Shown here: positions 24,688 through 32,072 of the stretch, one piece after another
Layout: each line of letters opens with the position of its first letter
Numbering within the stretch: position 1 is the first letter of the stretch
Assembly: GCA_965200775.1 (NCBI GenBank)
Contig: OZ241383.1
Span: 186,001 to 250,000, forward strand
DNA: 64,000 nucleotides
Reading direction: 5' to 3'
From: Poriferisocius sp965200775
GTDB taxonomy: Bacteria; Actinomycetota; Acidimicrobiia; Acidimicrobiales; Bin134
Notes under the pieces: model-generated
Databases searched by the model: none
What the model was told of the DNA's origin: nothing
Seen by the model: only the letters and a program-made list of their open reading frames with translations
Made by a program: the position numbers and the translations under genes

Positions 24688-26018
24688 TGCACCTTCTGGC
24701 CGCTTCTACCCAGCGCAACCTGGGCATGGCGATCGCGGTTATCGCCATCGTCGGATTCGCCATCTACCTCATCTACAACGTCCTGTGGGCGGGCCGGGAG
24801 GAGAAGGGGTCGGAGCTGGAGCTGGCACCCAACCGCAAGCCCTACCTGAGCGACCAGGAGCTAGAGACCACCAAGCTGGACCGCACCCTGATCGGTGGGC
24901 TGGTGACCCTGGTCATCATCGGCGTGGCGCTGCCCCTGTATTGGTTGGGGGAGCCGGGTCGCCAGGAAGGCTATGTGGACTACTCCCGAGCCCAGTTCAC
25001 CAGCCGGGGCAGCGGTCAGTTCGAGGAGCGTTGCGCGAGCTGTCACGGCGGCGGGGGATTGGGCGGCACCACGGCCACCTCGATCACCGACGATGCCGGC
25101 AACTTCGTCGCCTCGATTGAGTGGGAGGTTCCCGCCCTGACCACCGTTCTGTACCGCTTCTCGGAGGAGGAGGTTCGCCACATCCTCGACTACGGGCGGC
25201 CCCCCACCCCGATGCAGGCGTGGGGTACCCCCGGCGGCGGCCCCCTCACCACCCAACAGGTTGACGAACTGATCCAGTACATCCAGAGCATCCAGCTCTC
25301 TCCCGACGAACTGGAGGAAGAGGTGCTGGATGGCCTTGTCCTCCAGGTTCGGCCCGACGTGCTGGCTGCCGATCCCGACCTCGGTGCCCGGTTGGATCAG
25401 GCCCGGGAAGCAGTGAGCGCGGCGGGTGCCGACGAAGCGGCCGCCGAGGAGGCGGCGATCAACCTTTCTCGAATCGAGATGGAGATCCGCGAGACCAGTG
25501 AGCAATACCTGCGTGATCTGGACTCGGCCCGGCGGGGCGAGCTGCTGTTCAACAACGGGGTTTACGGTTGCGCCCGGTGCCACACCCCACGGGACTCGTG
25601 GCGATTCACCGGACCGGAGCAGGTCCCCGGAGAGGGCGCGGTGATCCTGGCCCAGGGATCGGCAGAGGAGGCCGAGGTGGTGGCTCGGCTTGGCTACCTG
25701 ATTCCCGAGCAGACATCGGGTGGCGGTGCCTTCGGGCCAAACCTCACCAACGGCGTCACCATCCGGCAGTTCGACACCCCCGAGGGTCACGCAGGCTTCG
25801 TAACCGTTGGCTCCCAGGAGGGCGTGGCCTTCGGCAACTTCGGCCAGGGCGACGGCGGCGGCCAGATGCCCGCATTCGGGGTGTGTGTCGGCGACCGGGA
25901 TTCCAATGAGCGCAGCCCGATCTACGGGTTCTGCACCCTCGAGGATGGCAGCACCCGTCCGGGGCTGTTGACCGACGAGCAGATCGCAGACATCGTGGCC
26001 TACGAGCGGGGGTTGTGA
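24687..26018 (+). CDS. diheme membrane cytochrome c (complex III cytochrome cc-like)
   Basis: It has two membrane segments (NLGMAIAVIAIVGFAIYLIY and LIGGLVTLVIIGVALPLYWL) and then two cytochrome c domains with heme motifs CASCH and CARCH, separated by about 180 residues including a helical Ala/Glu-rich linker. It probably passes electrons from the Rieske protein to the terminal oxidase, as diheme QcrC does in Actinobacteria. It starts in TGATG overlap with the Rieske gene and ends overlapping the next gene. 443 residues. Confidence 0.9.
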   Translation: MHLLAASTQRNLGMAIAVIAIVGFAIYLIYNVLWAGREEKGSELELAPNRKPYLSDQELETTKLDRTLIGGLVTLVIIGVALPLYWLGEPGRQEGYVDYSRAQFTSRGSGQFEERCASCHGGGGLGGTTATSITDDAGNFVASIEWEVPALTTVLYRFSEEEVRHILDYGRPPTPMQAWGTPGGGPLTTQQVDELIQYIQSIQLSPDELEEEVLDGLVLQVRPDVLAADPDLGARLDQAREAVSAAGADEAAAEEAAINLSRIEMEIRETSEQYLRDLDSARRGELLFNNGVYGCARCHTPRDSWRFTGPEQVPGEGAVILAQGSAEEAEVVARLGYLIPEQTSGGGAFGPNLTNGVTIRQFDTPEGHAGFVTVGSQEGVAFGNFGQGDGGGQMPAFGVCVGDRDSNERSPIYGFCTLEDGSTRPGLLTDEQIADIVAYERGL

Positions 26019-27157
26019 GCATGAACTCGGTTCTCTCCGCCCTCGGCACGCTGGCCGCCATCTCGTTCGACAACGAGATTCGCGGCCTGTTGGTTGTGTT
26101 GCTGGGGTCGGCCGTCCTCATGGGTTCGGTGTGGCTAATCGTGTCCACCAACACCGGCTTCCGCCTGGGAACCCTCCTGGCCATCTCGGCCATCTTCGGG
26201 TGGACAGCCATCATGGCCCTGTTGTGGGCGCTGTATGGCATCGGATTGCAGGGTGCCCGCCCCACTTGGGAAGTCGAGGCCGTCCACATCGGCAACCCAT
26301 CCGTTACCGCTGACGAGACCAACCCTGCTCCCGGCATACTGGCCGACCTTCCCAACCCGACCGACTGTGCCCGCCTTGGCGTCCGGGACTGCCTGCCCCA
26401 GGCCATTCAGTTGGTCCGCACCTTGGGCAGCGGCGACCAGAAGGTCGAGCTGGACTCCGTGAACATCCCCGGTATCCGCCAGGAGGTCACCGACTACAAC
26501 AGTGCGCTTGCCGATGGTGACCCCCGCAAGCTCACAGAGGCCGGTATTGAGGAGGAGGTGCAGCGCCTGGTGGCCGAACAGCACGTCCGCAACGAGGGCC
26601 TGTCCCTGAGCGAGCTGAAGGGCATCTTCCCCGACCTCACCGACGAGGCGGAGCGCCGCGGGTGGTTGGAAACCGGGGACTGGAACCTGGAGACAGCCCA
26701 GTCCGCGGGAGAGGCCATAACCGCGGCCGGCGACTACCTGGTCACCGCCGACCTGGGATTCGGGGCCACAGACGAGCAGAGCAACAGCTTCGTGGTGCTG
26801 GACGCTTTCCAGAAGGGCGGGAAGCCGTCACGGCTCAACAACGGGGTGTGGGAACGGGTCAGCAACAAGATTGTCACCAGCGCCATGCCCCGTCACCCGA
26901 CCAACTACACGGTGGTGCAGGTTCAGCGGTCGATCTACAAGGAGCCGGTGGCCGGCTTGGCTCCTGCCCCAGAGGAGGCCGACCCCAGCGAACCTGTGAT
27001 CTCGGTGCTTCTGAGCCGCAATCTGGGCCGGTTCCGCCTCCCCGGCGTGTTGGTGGCCATCGGTTCCGGGCTGTTGTTCCTGGTCTCCCTTCTGATGCTC
27101 CACACCCGCGACCTGGAGGTCCGCCGTCGCCTCGAGGGCGAGGACGGGGCCTCGTGA
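26015..27157 (+). CDS. membrane protein of the bc-complex operon, family unknown
   Basis: 380 residues: two membrane segments near the N-terminus (GLLVVLLGSAVLMGSVWLIV and LLAISAIFGWTAIMALLWAL), a large extracytoplasmic domain of about 230 residues, and a third segment near the C-terminus (VLVAIGSGLLFLVSLLML). I do not recognise the family. Start GTG 26015 overlaps the cytochrome stop (GTGA), and its own stop overlaps a GTG. It lies between complex III and complex I genes, suggesting an accessory respiratory subunit. Confidence 0.75.
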   Translation: MSMNSVLSALGTLAAISFDNEIRGLLVVLLGSAVLMGSVWLIVSTNTGFRLGTLLAISAIFGWTAIMALLWALYGIGLQGARPTWEVEAVHIGNPSVTADETNPAPGILADLPNPTDCARLGVRDCLPQAIQLVRTLGSGDQKVELDSVNIPGIRQEVTDYNSALADGDPRKLTEAGIEEEVQRLVAEQHVRNEGLSLSELKGIFPDLTDEAERRGWLETGDWNLETAQSAGEAITAAGDYLVTADLGFGATDEQSNSFVVLDAFQKGGKPSRLNNGVWERVSNKIVTSAMPRHPTNYTVVQVQRSIYKEPVAGLAPAPEEADPSEPVISVLLSRNLGRFRLPGVLVAIGSGLLFLVSLLMLHTRDLEVRRRLEGEDGAS

Positions 27158-27187
27158 CCGGCCGGGGGTAGACGGCGGTGACCGGCC
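27154..27187 (+). repeat. 10-nt start duplication and 5-codon mini-ORF before nuoA
   Basis: GTGACCGGCC occurs at 27154, overlapping the stop of the upstream gene, and again at 27178 as the nuoA start. The first copy opens a mini-ORF (MTGRG) that stops at TAG 27169-27171, six bases before nuoA. It is a small or worn example of the junction duplications; here the offset is 24, so stop and start do not overlap. Confidence 0.5.
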
Positions 27188-27645
27188 AGTACCTGCCGAT
27201 CCTCGTACTCGGGGTTCTGGCCGTGCTGTTCGCGGCCTTGAGTTTTGGAGCCTCCCGCCTGCTGGCCCCCCGCCGGCAGACCAAGGCCAAGCTGGCCCCC
27301 TATGAGTGCGGGGTGGCCGAGAGCACAGCAGTACCACGGCGGTTCGGAGTGCGGTTCTTCCTGATCGCCATGATCTTCATCGTCTTCGACATCGAGATCA
27401 TCTTCCTGTACCCATGGGCCATCTCCTATCGGGAGCTGGGCATGTTCGGGTTGGTGGCCATGGGGATTTTCGCCCTCACCGTATTCGAGTCGTTCGTGTA
27501 CCTCATCGGCAACGGTGCCCTCGACTGGGGGCCGACCCGTCCCGGTTGGCGGCGCGATCCGCTGGTGTCGGCCCGCCGGACGAGCGAGTCCACGATTCGC
27601 CGGGTGGGGCTGGACGGGCGAGGAGTGCCGGGAGAAGCGGCATGA
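27178..27645 (+). CDS. nuoA: NADH-quinone oxidoreductase subunit A
   Basis: A small membrane subunit of complex I with three helices. Family segments are KLAPYECGVAES, RFGVRFFLIAMIFIVFDIE and IIFLYPWAI. It has 155 residues with a C-terminal extension of about 30 compared with the common 120. GTG start. It begins the nuoA-N operon; most junctions in this operon overlap. Confidence 0.94.
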   Translation: MTGQYLPILVLGVLAVLFAALSFGASRLLAPRRQTKAKLAPYECGVAESTAVPRRFGVRFFLIAMIFIVFDIEIIFLYPWAISYRELGMFGLVAMGIFALTVFESFVYLIGNGALDWGPTRPGWRRDPLVSARRTSESTIRRVGLDGRGVPGEAA

Positions 27646-28238
27646 AGCTCCCGTTGGTCGGTGAATCCGAGGCTGTGGTGGCCCGCGGCCTGGAGGGGGT
27701 TGACCACAACTTCGTGACCGGCCGGCTCGAGGAGCTGGTCAAATGGTCCCGGGCCCGAAGCTGCTGGCCGGCCACCTTCGGCCTGGCCTGCTGCGCCATC
27801 GAGATGATGGCTGCCGGCGGGGCCCACTACGACCTGGCCCGCTACGGCATGGAAGTGTTTCGAGCCTCTCCCCGCCAGGCCGATCTGATGATCGTTGCCG
27901 GCCGGGTTTCGCAGAAGATGGCTCCCATCTTGCGGCGCATCTACGACCAGATGATGGAACCCAAGTGGGTGATCTCCATGGGCGTGTGCGCCTCCAGCGG
28001 GGGGATGTTCAACAACTACGCCATCGTCCAGGGGGTTGACCAGGTTGTACCGGTGGACGTGTACGCCCCAGGTTGCCCGCCCGGACCCGAGACCCTCATG
28101 CACGCCATCTTGACGCTCCACGACAAGATCACCTCCGGCGAGATCACCCAGCGCCGGGGCGAGACGGGCGCCGGGGCCGGCTTGGCCGTCGAACAGCGGG
28201 ATGGCCAGAGCCAAACCGGTGTGGTCATCCGTTCATGA
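27642..28238 (+). CDS. nuoB: NADH-quinone oxidoreductase subunit B
   Basis: The peripheral subunit that holds cluster N2 next to the quinone site. Ligands are the tandem Cys in TFGLACCAIEMM, Cys in GVCASSGGMFNNYA and Cys in YAPGCPPGPE. It has 198 residues, with an acidic/polar C-terminal tail. Its ATG overlaps the nuoA stop (ATGA) and its stop overlaps nuoC. Confidence 0.96.
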   Translation: MKLPLVGESEAVVARGLEGVDHNFVTGRLEELVKWSRARSCWPATFGLACCAIEMMAAGGAHYDLARYGMEVFRASPRQADLMIVAGRVSQKMAPILRRIYDQMMEPKWVISMGVCASSGGMFNNYAIVQGVDQVVPVDVYAPGCPPGPETLMHAILTLHDKITSGEITQRRGETGAGAGLAVEQRDGQSQTGVVIRS

Positions 28239-28756
28239 ACGACGTCGTCGAAACCGACGGGCCGGAAGCCGAGGCTGAATCCCCGCCCTCCCACACCGGG
28301 CCGATAGCCACCACCGACCCGTTGGGCCGGCCGGTCTGGCACGTTCCCCGGGAGCAGCTTGTCGAGACGGTGAGCGGGTTGGCGACCGAGGGCTACATGT
28401 CTGTGATCGACGTGACCGCGGTGGACTACTCCGAACACCCCGGCCGCACCGACCTACCCCCCGAGGTGACCCCTGAACGGTTCGAGCTGGTGGTTACCCT
28501 CATCTCCCACACCCAGCCGGGTCGGATCAGGCTGCGGTTGCAGGTACCGGCCGACGACCCCACCGTCCCCACCCTGTTCGACCTGTTCCCCGGCACCGAA
28601 GCCCTCGAACGGGAGGTGGCCGACATGTTCGGCATCACCTTCGAGGACCACCCCGACCCGTCCCGAATCCTCATGCCCTCCGATTGGGAAGGCCACCCGC
28701 TGCGAAAAGACTTCGCCGTCGGTCGCATCCCGGTCCAGTTCAAGGCCACCCGATGA
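28235..28756 (+). CDS. nuoC: NADH-quinone oxidoreductase subunit C
   Basis: The 30-kDa-type subunit of the connecting module. The signature FPGTEALEREVADMFGITFEDHPD with RILMPSDWEGHPLRKDF is seen in two parts at the C-terminus. It has 173 residues after a poorly conserved acidic start. It is separate from nuoD, unlike the CD fusions of enterobacteria. ATGA overlaps at both ends. Confidence 0.95.
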   Translation: MNDVVETDGPEAEAESPPSHTGPIATTDPLGRPVWHVPREQLVETVSGLATEGYMSVIDVTAVDYSEHPGRTDLPPEVTPERFELVVTLISHTQPGRIRLRLQVPADDPTVPTLFDLFPGTEALEREVADMFGITFEDHPDPSRILMPSDWEGHPLRKDFAVGRIPVQFKATR

Positions 28757-30045
28757 GCGCCCCCGATATCGCGATTGACCCTCAGGCAGGCGACGAAGAC
28801 GTTCGCCGTCGGGAGGGGAGCGCGGTGCTCCGCATCAGCGAGGCCGACGGCGAACGGTTGGAGGCCGAAGCCGGAGCCGACGACACCAGCATGATTATGA
28901 ACATGGGGCCGCAGCACCCCAGCACCCACGGCGTGCTGCGGCTCATGCTGGAGATGGAGGGGGAGACGGTGATGCGGTCCAAGCCGGTCATCGGCTACCT
29001 CCACACCGGCATGGAGAAGACTGGGGAAACCCTCACCTACCTCCAGGGGCCCACCAACGTCACCCGCATGGACTACGCCGCTCCGCTGTTCAGCGAACTG
29101 GCCTTCTCCATGGCCACCGAGGCGCTCCTGGGGCTGGAACTTCCCCCCCGGGCGGTTTGGCTCAGGATGCTCATGTGCGAGCTGAACCGCATCAGCTCCC
29201 ACTTACTGTTCCAGGCCACCAACGGCATGGATGTGGGGGCGGTGTCCATGATGCTCTACGGCTGGCGGGAGCGGGAAGAGGCCCTCCGGTTGCTGGAGAA
29301 GATCACCGGGCTGCGGATGAACCACAACTACATCCGCCCAGGCGGGGTGGCCGCCGACCTACCGGACGGCTGGCGGGACGACGTGCTGAAGCTGATCGAC
29401 TTGCTGCCCGACCGGCTCGACGAGTTCGACACCCTGCTCACCGGCCAGCCCATCTACAGGGAGCGCCTGCAGGGGGTGGGGGTCATCAACACCGCCCAGT
29501 GCCTGGCCCTGGGGGTGACCGGACCCATCCTCCGATCCACCGGCTACGCCTGGGACCTGCGCCGGGACATGCCCTACCTGGCCTACGACGAGGTGGACTT
29601 CGACGTGGTGGTGGGCACCTACGGCGACTGCTTCGACCGCTACGCCATCCGGCTGAACGAGATCAGGGAGTCCATCCGCATCGTGCGTCAGATCCTCGAT
29701 CGGATGCCGCCGGGCGACTACCGGGTGCAGGACAAGAAGGTGACCCCCCCGCCCCGAGCCCGCATCGACGAGTCGATGGAGGCCCTCATCCACCACTTCA
29801 AGATCTTCACCGAGGGATTCAAGGTGCCGGCCGGCGAGGTTTACGCCGCGGTGGAGTCCCCCCGAGGCGAGCTGGGCTGCTACATGGTGTCCGACGGCTC
29901 GGCGGTGCCCTACCGGATGCACATCCGGGGCCCCAGCTTCGTGAACCTGCAAACCCTGCCTCACCTCATGCAGGGCGGCATGGTGGCCGACGCCGTGGTC
30001 GTCATCTCCTCGGTCGATCCCATCATGGGAGAGGTGGACAGGTAG
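28753..30045 (+). CDS. nuoD: NADH-quinone oxidoreductase subunit D
   Basis: The 49-kDa subunit, forming the quinone cavity with NuoB. Signature segments are NMGPQHPSTHGVLRLM, GYLHTGMEKTGE, the ELNRISSHLL helix and the C-terminal DPIMGEVDR. 430 residues with a 45-residue acidic N-terminal extension. ATGA overlap with nuoC; ends TAG two bases before nuoE. Confidence 0.96.
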   Translation: MSAPDIAIDPQAGDEDVRRREGSAVLRISEADGERLEAEAGADDTSMIMNMGPQHPSTHGVLRLMLEMEGETVMRSKPVIGYLHTGMEKTGETLTYLQGPTNVTRMDYAAPLFSELAFSMATEALLGLELPPRAVWLRMLMCELNRISSHLLFQATNGMDVGAVSMMLYGWREREEALRLLEKITGLRMNHNYIRPGGVAADLPDGWRDDVLKLIDLLPDRLDEFDTLLTGQPIYRERLQGVGVINTAQCLALGVTGPILRSTGYAWDLRRDMPYLAYDEVDFDVVVGTYGDCFDRYAIRLNEIRESIRIVRQILDRMPPGDYRVQDKKVTPPPRARIDESMEALIHHFKIFTEGFKVPAGEVYAAVESPRGELGCYMVSDGSAVPYRMHIRGPSFVNLQTLPHLMQGGMVADAVVVISSVDPIMGEVDR

Positions 30046-30047
30046 CC

Positions 30048-30668
30048 GTGGCCCGTCTGAACGCCGCCAACCTCTCCGTGGCCCAGGAGATCATCAGCCG
30101 CTATCCGGTTCCCCGCTCCGCTCTCATCCCCCTGCTGCACCTGGCCCAGGAGCAAGAGGGCCACGTCACCGAGGAAGCCATGGCTCACATCGCCGAGCTG
30201 GTGGGCATCACACCAGCCGAGGTCATGGGCACGTGCAGCTTCTACGAGATGCTCAAGCGAGAGCCGGTGGGCGACTACATGGTCAACATCTGCCACGGGA
30301 TCTCGTGCCACCTGCTGGGGGCGTCGGAACTGATCCACCACGCCGAGGCCACCTTGGGGGTCAAAGCCGGCGGCACCACCCCCGATGGCAAGATCACCCT
30401 GGAAGCGGTGGAATGCATCGCGGCCTGCACCGAGGCTCCCTGCCTCCAGGTCAACTACCGGTACCGCAACCGGGTCACCCCCAGGGCATTCGACGAGCTG
30501 GTGGCCGAGCTGCGAGAGGGAACGGCCGGTGTCGCTCCCCACGGCACTCTGGCCAAGGTCCGCCAGCACATTGGGGGCGACCGCCGGGCCGGGGTTTCAC
30601 CCCCCAACGGCCAGGGCGAGCCGGCGTGGATGGCCCGCAACCCCACCGACAACGGGGACGGCTCGTGA
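30048..30668 (+). CDS. nuoE: NADH-quinone oxidoreductase subunit E
   Basis: The 24-kDa subunit with [2Fe-2S] cluster N1a. The four cluster Cys are in NICHGISCHLLGA and ECIAACTEAPC. The N-terminal helical bundle includes HVTEEAMAHIAELVGI. It has 206 residues, with a C-terminal tail of about 35 residues (QHIGGDRRAGVSPPNGQGE) not seen in short homologues. GTG start; the stop overlaps the nuoF GTG. Confidence 0.94.
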   Translation: MARLNAANLSVAQEIISRYPVPRSALIPLLHLAQEQEGHVTEEAMAHIAELVGITPAEVMGTCSFYEMLKREPVGDYMVNICHGISCHLLGASELIHHAEATLGVKAGGTTPDGKITLEAVECIAACTEAPCLQVNYRYRNRVTPRAFDELVAELREGTAGVAPHGTLAKVRQHIGGDRRAGVSPPNGQGEPAWMARNPTDNGDGS

Positions 30669-31999
30669 CCGGGGCAGACCGCGACATGCGGATCATCACG
30701 TCACGCTTCGACATTGAGGATGGCCACACCCTGTCGGGCTATGAGCGCACCGGGGGTTACGCCGGGCTGCGCCGAGCCCTGGAGATGGCCCCGGCCAAGG
30801 TTCACGACGAAGTTCGCACCGCCAGCCTGCTGGGACGGGGCGGAGCGGGGTTCCCCGCCGGGGTGAAGTGGGGGTTCTGCCCTCCGGGAGTGTGGCCCCG
30901 CTACCTGGTGGTGAACGGCGACGAGTCCGAGCCCGGAACCTACAAGGACCGCTTGCTGATGGAGCGGGACCCCCACCAGCTCATCGAGGGTTGCCTGATC
31001 GCCTGCTACGCCCTCGGTCTCTCCCAGTGCTTCCTGTACGTGCGTGGTGAGATGGCCCACGCCCAGGAACGGCTGGCCGCCGCCCTCAACGAGGCCTACG
31101 AAGCAGGCTACGTGGGCCGCAACGTGCTCGGTGCCGACGACTTCTCGGTGGATATCACCCTTCACTGGGGAGCCGGGGCCTACATCGTGGGGGAGGAGAC
31201 CGCCCTCATCGAGAGCCTGGAAGGCAACCGGGGGATGCCCCGGCTGAAGCCCCCGTACTTCCCGGCCTCCATCGGCCTTTACGGCAAACCCACCATCGTC
31301 AACAACGTGGAGACCCTGGCCAACCTGCCGTGGATCGTGTCCAACGGCGGGCAGTCCTTCGCTTCCATGGGGGCGGAAAACTCCACCGGAACCCGGGTTT
31401 TCGCTGTGTCGGGCCATGTGGTCAATCCTGGGGTGTTCGAGGTTCCCTTCGGCACCACCACCTTCCGCGACATCATCTTCGACCCCGGCTACGCTGGGGG
31501 TTTGCGCCCCGGCCGCACCCTCAAGACCTTTATTCCCGGCGGAGCTTCGGCCCCCTGGTTCTTCGAGGAACACCTCGACCTGCCCCTGGAGAAGGCCACG
31601 GTGGACAAGGCCGGTTCCATGCTTGGGTCGGGAGCCATCGTGGTGATGGACGACACAACCGATGTGGTGAGGGCCTGCCACAACGTGGTCCGCTTCTTCG
31701 CCCGGGAATCGTGCGGCAAATGCACCCCGTGCCGGGAGGGAACCTCCTGGCTGGAGAAGATCCTCAGCCGCATCCTGGCCGGTCAGGGCCGCTCCCAGGA
31801 CCTTGACCTGCTGCTGGACGTGTGCGACAACATCAGCCCCGGCGGTCACTGGCCGCCCCGGCAGACCACCATCTGCCCGCTTGGACCGTCGGCCGTCTCG
31901 CCCATCGCCTCGGCGCTTGACCGGTTCCGGGACGAGTTCGTGGCCTACCTGCCCGCCACAGCGGTAACCATCGCCGCCGGCTCGGGGGTGGCGTCATGA
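30665..31999 (+). CDS. nuoF: NADH-quinone oxidoreductase subunit F
   Basis: The NADH- and FMN-binding 51-kDa subunit. NADH site GRGGAGFPAGVKW, FMN site NGDESEPGTYKDR, SLBB domain in the middle, and N3 cluster ligands in ESCGKCTPCREG plus Cys in TTICPLG. 444 residues. Start GTG 30665 overlaps the nuoE stop. Its stop TGA (31997-31999) overlaps the first copy of the duplicated nuoG start. Confidence 0.96.
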   Translation: MTGADRDMRIITSRFDIEDGHTLSGYERTGGYAGLRRALEMAPAKVHDEVRTASLLGRGGAGFPAGVKWGFCPPGVWPRYLVVNGDESEPGTYKDRLLMERDPHQLIEGCLIACYALGLSQCFLYVRGEMAHAQERLAAALNEAYEAGYVGRNVLGADDFSVDITLHWGAGAYIVGEETALIESLEGNRGMPRLKPPYFPASIGLYGKPTIVNNVETLANLPWIVSNGGQSFASMGAENSTGTRVFAVSGHVVNPGVFEVPFGTTTFRDIIFDPGYAGGLRPGRTLKTFIPGGASAPWFFEEHLDLPLEKATVDKAGSMLGSGAIVVMDDTTDVVRACHNVVRFFARESCGKCTPCREGTSWLEKILSRILAGQGRSQDLDLLLDVCDNISPGGHWPPRQTTICPLGPSAVSPIASALDRFRDEFVAYLPATAVTIAAGSGVAS

Positions 32000-32072
32000 G
32001 CCCGTCGGAGACCGCTGTGGCAGTCCCCAACAACCCGGGGGTGGCGTCATGAGCCCGTCGGAGACCGCTGTG
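31983..32072 (+). repeat. 37-nt duplicated nuoF/nuoG junction creating an 18-codon mini-ORF
   Basis: Bases 31983-32019 recur exactly at 32036-32072, with a 16-base spacer. Both copies hold the last codons of nuoF (GVAS, stop) and the first eight of nuoG (MSPSETAV). From the ATG at 31996 a mini-ORF MSPSETAVAVPNNPGVAS ends in TGA (32050-32052) overlapping the true nuoG ATG (32049). Offset 53. Confidence 0.92.
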
